Origin: Acanthosepion pharaonis | Taxonomy: Eukaryota; Mollusca; Cephalopoda; Sepiida; Sepiidae | Length of the DNA stretch: 64,000 nt | Direction of reading: 5' to 3' | Assembly (NCBI GenBank): GCA_903632075.3 | Contig: CAHIKZ030002624.1 | Span: 27,501-91,500, forward strand | In this document: positions 20,779-32,199 of the stretch, piece after piece | Layout of the letters: each line of letters begins with the position of its first letter | Position numbering within the stretch: the stretch's first letter is position 1 | The notes under the pieces: generated by a model | What the model saw: the letters and a program-made list of their open reading frames with translations, nothing else | Told to the model about the DNA's origin: nothing | Database searches by the model: none | Translations under genes and position numbers: made by a program

Positions 20779-23700
20779 TCTTTATTCCTTTTTGCATTTG
20801 AAACTAATCCATGTTTGTATAGGATTTATATAAAAACATAAGCAACAAAAATTGGAAGGGATAAGGGAGAGAATGAGAAGATACAGGCAATGGGTGAAAG
20901 AAAAGCAGAGGTAAGAATGGATAATCTTAATTGTCAACATTCATGAAATTTCCATGAGTCTAACTCACTTTTAGATACTTACCTGAAAGAATGGTCCACA
21001 AATAGAATATTATGTTGTATATGCTGATGTTACATTCATATTTTTACTAACATTGCAGACATAGTTCCAAGTGGTTTTGTGAAGGATTCACAAAAATAAA
21101 AGAATTTCATATTGAACTTTAAAACTGAAACTTTCAGTGTATTTTATTTCTGTCTGTGATGAAAAAACTTGGGTCTGTGCTTTTAATTTTGACAATAATA
21201 ATATAAAACCTATTTATTTGTCATATTAGTATCACATTTTATTTTGGACCATTATTTTAAACAAGTACCTAATTTGTTTATTTAATTTTAAACTAGAAAA
21301 GTGATAGGAAAACATTCTCTACAAACTCTTAAACTTTGTTACACTCACTTCTGCTTCTTTATTTTGATGAGAAAATATAAGTTATCACTACATTTATTTC
21401 TTCATAGTTAAGTGAATTATTTATGATAGCCAGTAACATATTTATAATGCTATCCTCAATTTATAACTCGGAAGAACATGTGTATTATTTTCTAAAGGGT
21501 GTTTCATTAAGATGGATCAAACTCGGCAGTAAATAAATCAGTGTTATTGGTGAAAATTTATTTGTTATAAGTTATATAAGTCATGGCAATTATGTGTGAA
21601 AAATAATGTTGCCCAAATGTCCGCCATGGCTTTGGCGACACCACCCCACTAGATGGTCAAAATTTTTGATGACGTCTCTGCATAGTTGCTCCTCTAGCTC
21701 ACCAATATGCCTTATTATGTTATCCTTCAGCTGTTAAATTGTTGGTGGCTTGTTGGCATAGACCTTACTTTTGGGATGACCCCAAAGGAAGAAATCTAAA
21801 GGCGTCAAGTCACATGATCATGGTGGCCAATTGATTTCACTGTTTCGAGAGATGATGCAACCTGGGAACTTCTCATTGCATTTCTGTTTAGTGTCCATTT
21901 TTGTAATAGGCTTCGATAACTTTGTTGTTTGATTGTTAATCTTTTCATGGTTGAAATTGGAAAAGACTTAATTTGTTAAATCTGAAAGAAAAATAAAAAA
22001 TCATTAGACGCTTAAACTTAATTCACATTTAAAATCGCTCCAAGTTATTGAAACACCCTTTATATTAGGTACCGCCACAAAGGAGACTTAAAAATTCTTG
22101 CTATCCCTTTCAAATTGTATTTCATCATCATGGTTGTCCTTCATGTTTAAAGAAGCCTTTATTTATCAATTTATCGTTTGATCTGGATCAATTTCCAAAA
22201 CAGACATATGCACAAAGAATTCATAATGAGAAATTGTTGCACTGAAGTAATCAAACTTTCACAACCCCTGGGGATCTTTATTCAGTGGTATTAAGAACTG
22301 TTACCGCTGGACACTTCCAGACTTCAGTAGATGACCAGGACATCTACGTGTCACATCCATGCTCTATGGTACTTACTAACACTGCATTCATAGTCATTGT
22401 ATCTGTAAGAGATCTTATCCATCTACTCCCCTGGAATAGGCCTTCATATGCAATAGGGCTGACAGATCTAAAATTATCAGGAGGCTTAGACCTATTGACT
22501 ACCCTCACCTGGTTTGCCTGCCAGTTGGAGTGGTTTACTGGGATGTGGTCATTACTGCATGCAACAGATTTGGAGCTACAGGTGAGAGTTGGGTGCTGAG
22601 TGAGATCCAACATGGATGAACTACTACCAAAGGATTATGAATATTCCTCTGTCAGAGGTGCTTCTACCTGAAACCACACAAATCTACTGTAAGAGAAAAA
22701 CATTTACATTTATTGCTACAAGTTGTGTTATATTTTTGCTAATAAATTAATTTTAATAATCTCTTAACTAAAACTGTATTTGATCAGAGTACTATTCAAC
22801 CAAAAATTTTAAAATGGTTCCCAGGTTACTGGAAGCATGTAAATATAAATAAATTTGTATGAAAATTCAAATTTTAGTTTGTTGTGTGTGTCCAACTGTC
22901 TGTGTGTTTAGTGAGTCTGTGTCTGCCTGTCTCCCAAAGTAAGAAGATTCCTGGGGTAAATTTTCATTTCTATGAAACACTTGTAAAGCTAAATAACAAA
23001 CAATTTAATTTAACACTGCAAGAATTTTGACATGATTTTTTTGTTAGTAATTATTATTTATTTGGATTTTATATTATTTATAATATAAAATTCTCTCTCT
23101 CCTCTCTTTCTCTATATGTGTGTGTGTGTAACATTATAAAGTATTTATATTACATTTCCATTTATATTATACTTTGATGTCACTTTTAAGAGGCATGGTG
23201 GAGTAATGGATTGCAGCTCAAATTGAGGAACTGAAGAGCAGAGTTTGAATTTCAATTGAGTTCATTAGATTCACTTATGTGCAAATACCCTTGGGAAAGA
23301 TATGAATCCATCTCTTCTCCCCTGACCTTTCGGTAAGCAGCAGAACAAACTGGGTCCTATAGCCTTGGATGGCAACCAGCCTATGTGAAGGAAAAACTCT
23401 AAATTCAAAACCATTAGACTATCTTACTCAGAAAACATCAGTATTACTGCAGTATATGTGGTGCCCTTACAACCACAATTCAGGAAATTTCTCAATATTC
23501 TTTGTTAAATCTTGATCTTTCATGGATGCACAGTGGTATAATGGATAACAGCACAGATTGAGGAATGGAAGAGCTGTGTTCAAATTCCAATTGAGTTCAT
23601 TACATTTACTTAAGTGCTAATACCCTTGGGAAAAGGTATGAATCCATTTCTTCCCCCAGTTATAGGTAAATAGCAGTCCAGACTGTATCCTTGGGTGGTA

Positions 23701-26700
23701 ACTGGTCTAGAAGGATAACTCTAAATTCAAACCCCTCAAATATGGGTTAAATAGTCTCACTAACCTGCAATTGGCCATGTGCGGTAAGTATAGCAACACC
23801 CCTGAAGACATAGTCAACTGGGGAGGCATTTCTCCAAGATCTGTTCTAATGGGTTTTCATCCGTTTTTTTATTAATAAAATTTGGCACTTGAATTTTTTT
23901 TTATATTTCCAGTGAGATACTGAAAAGTTATTGCCTCCACCTAGAGAGGATTAGAAAAAAAAATAATCATATGATGTTTAGTAATTTAACCAGGTTTTGG
24001 GAAGTTAGTTGTATGGAAAACTTTTCAGTATCCTCCTCATATAATTTTATGAATAAGTTTTTTTACTGAAATTCTTCTTGTAATTATATTAAAAGAGCAG
24101 TGTATTGTGCCTGAGGGTGATATTTTGCTAGAAATATTCTAGTATTTTGATAGATTTTAAACATATAAAAAGTAAATTCTGTTAATCTTTTATTTATCTT
24201 ACTATTTGATATTAATAAAATATATGTAATGTCTCATATTAGTAATAGGTACCACCAAAATGGATGCATTTTTTCAAAAAAAAAAACAAACAAACAAAAA
24301 AAACCCGCTACCATTTTAAAAAATTCCCCCCAAATCAGGGAATTATCTAGTTCAAATGAAATTTTCAGCTCTTATTAATGATTGAATGTGCACTGAATAG
24401 GATATCTTATTTTTAGAAAAAGTTTGGGGATGGGGTCAGTTATCCCCCTATTTTGATACATCATGAATACTTTTAAAATCGGAGGTGATGACAAATATTT
24501 TTAATTGTTTCATAAAGAAAAATTCCTGAAGATATTACTTTAAATTAATTTTTGCAATATCTAATCAGAAAATTTGTCTTGAAACCTTACAAAAATAATT
24601 CAATAAAACTCAATATAATTTTACTGAGAGTTGGTGCTTGCACAATCGAATAAGACACATTATTTTCTTTCAGATTTGAAAGGGAAAAAAAATCTACAAT
24701 GAATATTTATTTTGGAAAAATTTACTTGTAATTTTTCAATGCAAAAAATTTTCAAAATTTTCTGAGAGTTGACTGAGTAACACCTAACCCCAATACACCA
24801 TCACATATGTTGCCGGCAGAATTAATGTTTGCTAGAAGAGTAAAATCAGTGTTTGACAAGTTGTTACTAAGAAAAACATGAATTGTTAACAAAAGTAACA
24901 CTAAAAATTTCAAGATTGGTGATAAAGTGTTCTTTAGGACATATAAGTATGGCAAAAAAAAACATGGGAATACTGGATAATGTCAGCAAGAATCAGGAAA
25001 TTGATTTACATGGTAAAAAGGAGAAGATTTGAACATAAAAGGCACCATAATCAATTGAAAAATGGTCTATTGATGAAAGACCTGAAAGATTGGAAGAAGT
25101 GATAAAAATGCTATATGATGTGTTTTCAATATGTCATCACCATAACAAGTCGTGGAACCTACAATGACAAGTTTCAGAAAAAGAAAGTGTACTGAAGAAG
25201 AGCTGAAAGTGAGACAGAAATGCTAAGTCAAATATGTTGGTAAACTCTCCAGAGAGAGGAGCGGTAGATACTAATACTAATAAAAAAATAAAATGTTTAT
25301 AAAAGTATTAATCTCAAAAGTGGGGATGTTGTGGAATAAATAGTACAACCTGGGTGACTATATGAACTAGTCCATTACTATAAAGAGCTCCAGGTCAGAG
25401 GTAAGAGCAGTAACTGTTTGGAGTCAGGAATTTTTACTGCTTTTTGTATTATGTAAATGTAAGATGGTAGATTATTTTTTTTTAGTTTGGTTAAGTTTGC
25501 ATTTAAATCATTAATGATATTACAATAAACACTAACAATATTTTGATTTAACCATAAATTGTCTGGATTGCATTTTGAATAAGACAACTTTGATTGTTTC
25601 TTAGTTTTTCCTCTTCATTTCAGTATTATGACAAGACATTTGCAACTGTGAAAGAACAAAAAGATTTTGAAAAAAATCTTTTCAACAAAACATATAGAGC
25701 TAATGGTAAGTCTGCTGATTTGACATTATTAAATGAATGTAACTAATGTATAAATTGAAATAAGATGCACACATATATTCCTAAATAGGACTAAAAATGA
25801 CATTAATCTATTGTAAGCAAAAATGCATTTCAATGAAAATGAAGTGCTCAATATGGGCTGATGATCTAAGGGAAATAAATTAATAATGACTATCAACATA
25901 GATTATTTTAACCATTCTAAAAAAATGAATCTGGTTAATTTTGTATTCTTCAGTAAAATAGATTTATATTGAGTCTGATTTAAAGTTGTTTAACTCATTG
26001 AGCTTGTTTTATTGGTTACCAGTACATGTAATAATTGAAAAGAATGACAGCCTAATATATAAGTTGAATAAACCTGTTCATGTGAGCAAATTTGTATTGA
26101 GCATTTGCTTCTCTTTATTGTTGATTTCTTCTACTACACAAGCAGTTTGGAAATACAAGGGGTACTGAAAAGTTCCTCGCTTCACTAAGAATCTTTTGCT
26201 CCAAAATCTGATATTTGATCAAATGTGAATTGGGCTGAGAACTTTACAGCACTCCTTCAATTAAATTTACCCAAAATGTCCAGGGATAGTGTATTGATAA
26301 GTAGTCAAGTCTCCAGTTAAAAAAATTCAAATTAAAAGTAATTTTGTTTGTAGTCTCTGATCAGAATTTTAAAAAATTGTAATCAGAGTGAATTTTATTT
26401 TTCTATCATTTTGCTATATTTAAACAGAATGTAATATTTTTAGGTTTTAATATTAGGTATGGATTTTTATTTTTTTTTAATAATAAAAGTTGTTAATTAT
26501 TTTGGTATTTTGTGATAATTATAAATGATATACAAAGCAATTTTCATTTTATTTCTTACAGCTGAAATCATAATGCTTGAAGGCTTGACCTGTGTTTACA
26601 AAAGCAATGTGGATCTTTATTTTTATGTCATAGGCAGTTCACAGGAAAATGAGGTCAGTAGATTGCAGTTCCTCTCCCTCTCTTCAAAATGTGGTTAGTC

Positions 26701-29267
26701 ATGACTCTTCACAGCTTCCTCTCGTTTGTTGCTTTTAACTCTTTGTTTTTGTGATACTTGTTCTGCCATCCAAACTTATCAACTTCATTTCTTGCCTTTG
26801 ATTTGCCCATTGAGGATTAAATTTTCCAGGTTTTCTTTTCTTATTTGTCCTCAGTGTCAGCTGTCTGTTTCTTAATGGTAGCATCATTTTTTTTTTTTTG
26901 TATCTCATATTCTTAAAACTCCTCCATTTCTCAAATATTCTGTCTATACAAGGTGTTCTCAACCAGGTGTGGAATTCCCAGATTTCAGCAGGGGAGAGAG
27001 AAAACTTTTACTTTCTCACAAGTTTCTCATTGACTGTCATCTTCATCAGAATAATATTGATTTAAATGCTCTGACCTTTTATTGAATTACAATACACTGG
27101 CATCCTATTGAACTTTTTGTTTATTGAGGTATGCTTCAGTTTATTTACTTAATAATTAGTTATGAATTAAAACAAATTACTGTACATGTATTCAAATTTA
27201 AAATCCATCAACATTTTATATTGTGACTAAATTTGTAAAACTCCTCTATAAAAATAATCCATGTAAATGTATGTGTACTAATATAGAAAAGAATGAAGAT
27301 TTTCAATAATATATGTATATTATTTGGAATGCACCATTTGAGTTGGACAATCTTGGAAGTAGTGTAGGTGACCTTCTGACATGGTCAAAAGGGTGCATTG
27401 GGCAAAAAAAAAAGGAACCACTGGTCTATAGTATTCTGAACACTTTTCAGTAGAACTACATTTCTGTCACTTCAAATCTTTTCTTCATCTATTATGGCAA
27501 TCCATTGTACTTTTCTTTGTTTCTAAGGGACATTTTTTGTTTTTATCCTTTTAGTTCCTTTCTCAGTTTCTGGAAAACATTATTTGCTATTCTTATGTAT
27601 CTTTAATTTTCTATATCACATGTACCTAGATGATTAAATTTCTACACTTGTTTGATATCGACATCCTCAATATGTAACTCACATTTTAGACTGTCACTTT
27701 TGCTGATAACCATGCATTGTATTGTTACAATTAATAGTTAGTCATTTCTTACTTTCATCAATTACTGTGTGCAATAGTATTTTCAGTTTTTTCTTCTGTA
27801 TCTACTATCAACACAGTATCATCTGTGTAGTGTATGTTGTTTAGATTATGTGTGCTAATAATCCTGGTAGGTTTTCTAATCCTCAAAGAATCCTCTCACT
27901 TAAGATAAACTGATTTAAGATTCTGTTTTTTTTTTTTTTTAGAATTGTTATGGAAAAGTGTCCAGTTTTAGAAAAGATGGACTCTGTTGTCAGCTGCAGT
28001 CTGTTAAAATTAATTTATTCTCTAGAGTTGATTCATATTTAAAGTAAAGCTGATCTTGCTTCTTTGTACTAATTTCTGTATTGACATTTTTAATTTTACA
28101 GTTAATTCTTGCCAGTGTACTGAATGCATTATATGATGCTGTGAATCAGATGTTAAGAAAAAATGTTGAACGCCGAGCTTTGCTAGAGAATCTGGATGCT
28201 GTGTTCTTAGCAGTTGATGAAATCTGTGATGAAGGGTAAGTTTTCAGAATTTCTTTGTCTACGAAATGGTGAGTGTATAACAATTCATGTTCTTTTGTGC
28301 ATAATGTAATAAAAAATTATATATTTACTATCTTTTTTACATCTTATTTAATTTTATTAACTTTTAAATCATTGTTAGCTTTAACAGACATAAATATACA
28401 TGTCTTTGTATTTTTATAATCTTCTTTAAGCTTAGCATCCTCTTTTTATTTTTATTTTTTTAATCTCATTCTCATCCATACTTATGTTGTTCCACTTGCC
28501 TTCATTTTTCTTATTTCATTTTTTTTATTGACTTTTTTAGTATTTTTAATATCAATAAATTAAATTTTATCTTTTAATTAGTTTCCATTGAATATCTCGG
28601 TTAGGATTCAAAATTTACTGTTGAATTGTTTTGGCAAATAAAATTTTTGTCCTTAACTTTTCTTAAGCAGAGCAAAGAGAAAAAAGTTTTTCCATTAGGT
28701 TTTGTAAACAAACTTTTAGCTGTCATGTTTTATTAATCTAACAACTTTTATTTTTAATCTTACTTAATTTTATTCTTAATCTTACTATTTCTATATTTTG
28801 ATTGACTGTCGGTGGGTTATTTTCCTAAGTTTACCAATACTCATCTACAATAACTAAAACTACTTGGTATTCTGTAAGACTGTATTGCTTTGTTAATTTT
28901 ATAATTTCTTTTCCTTCACGATTTCTTATGAATTCTTTTCGTATGTTTCATACTATGCAATCGGAAATAAATATTTTCCTGTCTTTTTTTCTTTGGTTCA
29001 TGAAAAGCAATACTAGAATAAAAATTTTCCTCTCAAAATTGTCTCCCTCAATTTTTGCATTTGGAATATATTTGTACATTTATGACTTTATTAGCAACTG
29101 ATTACATGTAGCTATATATATATATATATATATATATCTATATATATATTAATCTCTACTCTTTTAATTTGTTTAGAATTATTTTGGAAGCAGATCCCTC
29201 TGCAATTGTTCAGAGAGTTGCTATCAAGTCTGATGATATTCCTTTAGGTGAACAGACGGTTGCACAG
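17111..29267 (+). CDS. COPZ1: Coatomer subunit zeta (zeta-COP), exons 1-6, C-terminus not found
   Basis: Zeta-COP is the small subunit of the COPI coat. It pairs with gamma-COP in the F-subcomplex of coatomer and works on Golgi-to-ER and intra-Golgi vesicles. Coding exons are 17111-17131, 18467-18535, 25624-25705, 26562-26653, 28102-28235 and 29177-29267. Together they give 489 bases or 163 codons with no stop. The protein opens MVDSTILEPTLHTIKAIVIL (animal zeta-COP: ILEPSLYTVKAILILDNDG). It continues through the longin-like fold with LDNDGCRLVAKYYD, VKEQKDFEKNLFNKTYR, LEGLTCVYKSNVDLYFYVIG, QMLRKNVERRALLENLD, AVFLAVDEICDEGIILEADP and DIPLGEQTVAQ. Family members are about 177 residues, so about 15 residues (ending IKWSLLR in vertebrates) are missing after TVAQ. 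No paralogue comparison was possible; COPZ1 is the default name because invertebrates usually carry one zeta gene. Confidence 0.96.
17949..18266 (+). mobile_element. MITE in COPZ intron 1 (family with AGGTACCTCCA ends)
   Basis: Starts AGGTCCCTCCAACAAACGTG and ends TGCTCATTTTTTAG ... TGGAACTTC. Interior blocks ATTTCCAATAAGCAAAATAC and TTTTGACAATAAAACTTTGT are shared with 61026-62615 (+) and 63517-63640 (-). The ends here are decayed compared with the copy at 61026. Confidence 0.72.
18467..18535 (+). CDS. COPZ1: COPZ coding exon 2
   Basis: Twenty-three codons, EPTLHTIKAIVILDNDGCRL then VAK: the first beta strands of the longin-like domain. Acceptor TTTCTTTCCAG, donor GTATGT. Phase 0 on both sides. 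The following intron is 7088 bases. Confidence 0.96.
18536..19285. other. COPZ intron 2, first part
   Basis: Intronic sequence without a recognisable repeat family or frame. Moderately less AT-rich than the intergenic flank. Confidence 0.5.
19290..19615 (-). pseudogene. hAT-type / CGBP1-like transposase remnant with BED zinc-finger end
   Basis: From 19612 downward one frame reads DYIKCKNHLAKKSSNKQPTM then KQTNIATLVKNKEMI, the end of a BED-like finger (C..H..H with the HL..K pattern) and its linker. A second frame, offset by a shift, reads NKIDKMRPFLLKYCNEDGAI then RQLYLPKLFDSHFAALKSK. That matches the start of the hAT-derived domain also seen in CGG-binding protein 1 (GA..LRxxYLPKVFxxHFxALK). 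The two parts lie in the right order but different frames, so it is dead. It sits antisense in COPZ intron 2. Confidence 0.7.
19620..20697. other. COPZ intron 2, no feature recognised
   Basis: AT-rich intron. Overlapping frames at 20055-20460 on both strands are low-complexity and unsupported. Confidence 0.5.
20698..20774. repeat. (CT)n-(AT)n compound microsatellite
   Basis: TCTCTC run of about 16 bases followed by about 30 AT units. Confidence 0.95.
21495..22060 (-). mobile_element. Internally deleted mariner-type element with TIRs and TA target site
   Basis: Left end AAGGGTGTTTCATTAA and the reverse complement of the right end AAGGGTGTTTCAATAA differ at one of 16 positions. Each is flanked by TA (21493-21494 and 22061-22062). 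The - strand carries the end of a transposase: INWPP, CDLTPLDFFLWGHPKSKVYA, QLKDNIIRHIGELEEQLC and SHGGHLGNIIF. This is the region around the last catalytic acidic residue of Tc1/mariner-superfamily enzymes. A stop replaces a residue in WPP*SCDLTP, and the N-terminal two thirds is missing, so it is non-autonomous. Confidence 0.85.
22260..22680. other. GC-richer open block in COPZ intron 2, unidentified
   Basis: About 400 bases with base composition near 45% GC by eye in AT-rich intron. Both strands stay open for 89 to 104 codons (22285-22599 + and 22344-22613 -). No known domain is seen in either. It is probably an interspersed repeat or a retroposed piece. I do not call a gene. Confidence 0.35.
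23060..23130. repeat. Short CT/TG microsatellite cluster
   Basis: TCTCTCTCTCCTCTCTTTCT followed by (TG)n, a degenerate pyrimidine and TG-repeat cluster. Confidence 0.7.
23186..23400 (+). mobile_element. tRNA-derived SINE, copy 2
   Basis: GAGGCATGGTGGAGTAATGG, B-box-like GTTTGAATTTCAATTGAG, and body marker ACCCTTGGGAAAGATATGAA match the copy at 2104. The next copy follows 110 bases downstream in the same orientation. Confidence 0.82.
23511..23740 (+). mobile_element. tRNA-derived SINE, copy 3
   Basis: GCACAGTGGTATAATGGATA, B-box-like GTTCAAATTCCAATTGAG and ACCCTTGGGAAAAGGTATGA are the same family. The A and B box spacing is preserved better than in copy 2. Confidence 0.82.
23745..25620. other. 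COPZ intron 2, last part
   Basis: Includes an A-rich stretch at 24275-24303 and a somewhat GC-richer stretch at 25020-25270 (AGACCTGAAAGATTGGAAGA ...) that may be a repeat. No gene is supported. Confidence 0.45.
25624..25705 (+). CDS. COPZ1: COPZ coding exon 3
   Basis: Encodes YYDKTFATVKEQKDFEKNLF then NKTYRAN, the family-diagnostic KEQxxFEKN(I/L)FNKT block. Acceptor TCTTCATTTCAG, donor GTAAGT. It ends after the first base of a codon (phase 1), completed by CT in exon 4. Confidence 0.96.
26562..26653 (+). CDS. COPZ1: COPZ coding exon 4
   Basis: Encodes AEIIMLEGLTCVYKSNVDLY then FYVIGSSQENE, matching the LEGLTVVYKSxxDLYFYVIGSSYENE block. Acceptor ATTTCTTACAG, donor GTCAGT. A LINE B fragment begins about 35 bases into the next intron. 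Confidence 0.96.
26685..27910 (-). mobile_element. LINE family B copy 1 in COPZ intron 4
   Basis: The 3' part (26685-26960) parallels 33840-34060: TTGTTCTGCCATCC corresponds to CTATTCTGCTATCCATTTAC. The RT part at 27600-27900 gives, in reverse complement, NLNNIHYTDDTVLI, a mutated version of the NIRYADDTVLIAD box with Thr for Ala. Stops throughout. Between 26960 and 27420 the similarity breaks, so the copy may carry an insertion or be two fragments. Confidence 0.75.
28102..28235 (+). CDS. COPZ1: COPZ coding exon 5
   Basis: Encodes LILASVLNALYDAVNQMLRK, then NVERRALLENLDAVFLAVDE, then ICDEG (last codon split). This is the helical half of the domain. Acceptor TTTTAATTTTACAG, donor GTAAGT, phase 2. 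Confidence 0.96.
29110..29150. repeat. (AT)n tract close to the exon 6 acceptor
   Basis: Two AT runs separated by a single C. The tract ends 26 bases before exon 6 begins at 29177, so it occupies the region where the branch point and the upstream polypyrimidine tract would lie. Confidence 0.95.
29177..29267 (+). CDS. COPZ1: COPZ coding exon 6
   Basis: Completes the split Gly codon, then IILEADPSAIVQRVAIKSDD and IPLGEQTVAQ. Acceptor TTTAATTTGTTTAG lies 26 bases after an (AT)n tract. Donor GTAGGT. Phase 0, the expected position of the last intron. Without splicing the frame would continue 73 codons to a TGA at 29487. Confidence 0.96.
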
Positions 29268-31850
29268 GTAGGTACCTTTTTTGTTGCTGTGCCTTCATTA
29301 TTTGATGCTAGTGTTTTCATTGTGTGGATGGATGAAAGGGAGTATGTGGTATGTGCAGTTGATGTCATTTTCTTTATTCTAACAACTAAAAAAAGAAATA
29401 AAATTGAAGTGTCTATTTGTAAATTTGATGTTAAATTTTCCCTTTCTATTTTTTTTAACTTGCCTTCTGTGGATACTCCTGAGTTTTGAAAGCAAGATGT
29501 GTTTTTGTGCTGCAAAGCTTTTGTTATTTGGCATTTTTCTTTGCTTTTTGACCACCCCACTTTTTTTTTTCCACAGCTTACCTTTTTCATGTCATATTTC
29601 AATTGAATTTCTTGTTCATTAATTGATTTTTACTTCTTTATTCTTGATACAACACTATGACTTAGGGACTTCTGCCAAGTAAAATACATTTGTATAGGTA
29701 AAGAGATTTGAGAAAGAATACATTGCAAGATTGTTGTTATGCCAAATTGATTCTTGGCACTAAATGATACATTAGATAACATTTCAGGAAAGGTATCCAC
29801 ATATGTTATGACTAAATACATGTTAAGCTGAGATTGTGGTGTTTCTGATGATATGCTAGAGAAAACTGTTTTTAATTACTTGTCTTATCTGCAGACTACT
29901 CTTTTAATAAATAAATGACCTTATAGAAACTTAATTCAAAGTGAATGTTGTTAATACTATTTCATCTTTGCTGTTATATTGTTATTATAGAAAATAAAAT
30001 TTTAAAAGATAGAATACAAAGATGATCAGATGAAAGCAAAAAAAAGTCTTAGGCTGATTTATTGTTTTATCAATTAAATAGCAACTGATGACATTGATAA
30101 ACTTTTAAGATGTTGCATTTAAAAAAAAAATTATTTAATCATTACACCCCATGCCAGACAATAAAGCGTTTTAAAATTGATTGGATGAAATTGATTTCAA
30201 ATTATCTAAATTAAACCTCTCTACCTAAATATTTTTAAAATGATGATTTGACTATTAAAATTTGTTAATCTGTCACTCCATCCTTACATGTATTACTATA
30301 TTTTCTGATTTTGGTTTAAAATTTTATTCATGAGAAGACTTGAAAATCTTTTCTGTCTTTTTATTTTTGGTTTCAAAGCATCTTAGCAAAAAGTTAGAGG
30401 TAAGTATCTGTGGGCTATATGATCATGGATTTTTTTTAAAGTTTTTGGTTAAGATGCTAAACAGTTTTTTTTTTTTTTTTCTTGTGGGTTTCAAACAATT
30501 TTTGCCTAACTTTTTTAGTGGTGTGTGTTGCTATGGAAGTTGCTGGTCATTTCATCTGATTATTTTACTAGTTTTACAGCTACATTTTTATTCTTGCTAT
30601 ATTTTGCACACAAGATATCAATTTTTAAAGATTGTTTTTAAAAAGTGAGGTAAGTTATGAGCTAAAAGGAAAAATAAAAAACAAATCAGAATCATTTTGA
30701 CATTATCTTGATCTTTTAGTTCAGAGTCTGTTGTTAAAATGGAAATTTAAAATAACTTCATGGTTGCTTTTATATATATGGTCTTGAATATTTGTTGGTG
30801 TTTTGTCTTTATTGAAATTAATATTTTCTCTTTGGATTATGGATTTCATGCCTCATATAAATATACTTTCAAATTTCTGACAGCATTTGATAGTTTATCT
30901 TTATTTTTTTATTTTTTTTTTTCATCAAAACCATTTGCAATAACAAATGGAGTAAGAATGTCAAACAACTTAGAAAAACTGTCTTTTGTACTTTTTTGGA
31001 AAATTGTAATAAAATCATCATTAAAACATTTTATGTCTGATAATATTTTTTCAGAATGGTTATAATTTTTGGATTTCTTATAAAAATTCATGTTTATACT
31101 TTTTAAAACTGTATAACAATATTAGTTGTTGTTTATAAGTTTTAATTCCAGTATGATTCAAGTATATATTATGTTTCACCATATCCTCTAATTTTTGGTA
31201 ATATAGATGTGCATATAGAAAAGAACATCAGTTTTGCTATATAATTGATTATTTATTTCCTATAAAGCATATACCTAATCAATTATTATCTTTTGGGAAT
31301 CGTCTCAATTTTTGGATATCCTTTACAAAGCTGTTACTTATAAGCAATATTATCTGAGTATGTCACCCAGTGTGTTTAACCTGATTCAGTGGAAACTTCT
31401 AAAATATCTGCTATTAGACATATTGACCTTAACTATTAAAAAAGAAACATAGAATTGATGTTAATCCTGAAGAGAACTCAATATGCTCAGCAGTTTTTCT
31501 TTCACTTTCTTTATAATATAGAATAAAAGTTTACAACAACTATAAAATTGATGAGAATGATTTCCATTGACTTATCTGTAAATTGTATAAGATCTATCTG
31601 CATTTGTGTTAGCTAAAACATAGTTTTATATAAACAAAATGAATTATAAATTATATTTAACAAAAAAATATTAGATTTCATTTTAAGTTGTTTGGTATTT
31701 TTGATAACCTTACATGTTTGTTTTTCTTTAATACTATTATACTTGAGGAGCAGTACTAATGTTTCAGTTGATATTCATATGTATGCAAACATACCCACCT
31801 GTCTGTGTAATATATATCTCACACACTATGAAATGGACAAAGTCTGAATT
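29268..31850. other. Start of COPZ intron 6, no gene seen
   Basis: The frame from exon 6 reads on to 29489 if unspliced. The rest is AT-rich with T tracts; frames of 60-130 codons on either strand show no domain. Confidence 0.5.
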
Positions 31851-32044
31851 ATTTTAAGACATTTTTATGTTTAACATTCTTTTTATAGATACAAATATTT
31901 AAGTAAATGCTCCGTTTATAATAAACAGTATTAAACAACATTTACCGGCCTGTAAAATGTTGTTTAATACTATTTATTATAAACAGAGCATTTACTTAAA
32001 TATTTGTATCTATAAAAGAATGTTAAATATAAAAATCTTAAAAA
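31851..32044. repeat. Near-perfect inverted repeat, arms about 94 bp
   Basis: The left arm 31851-31944 and right arm 31952-32044 are reverse complements with only a handful of mismatches or one-base gaps. Shared core: ATAGATACAAATATTTAAGT and its complement. The spacer CCGGCCTG is the only GC-rich part. It could be a MITE or a recent inverted duplication. Confidence 0.9.
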
Positions 32045-32168
32045 TATATATATATATATTGCATATAAGATTCTTTCAATATTTTAATAAAAATTAGACG
32101 GTCCACAAAGATGTTTTTAATGAATAAATAAAAAGTTGCTATTTTAATAGTAATCAGTCATGTTTCTT

Positions 32169-32199
32169 TTATTTATTTATTTATTATTTTATTTTATTT

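Noticed and set aside
20603..20833. Frames with Tyr-Ile repeats (also near 1510, 41801, 45765, 46311, 47337, 63163)
   Set aside because: They are translations of (AT)n microsatellites.
22285..22599. 104-codon + frame as a nested gene in intron 2
   Set aside because: No domain, no splice or promoter evidence, and the - strand is equally open. Reported only as an unusual block.
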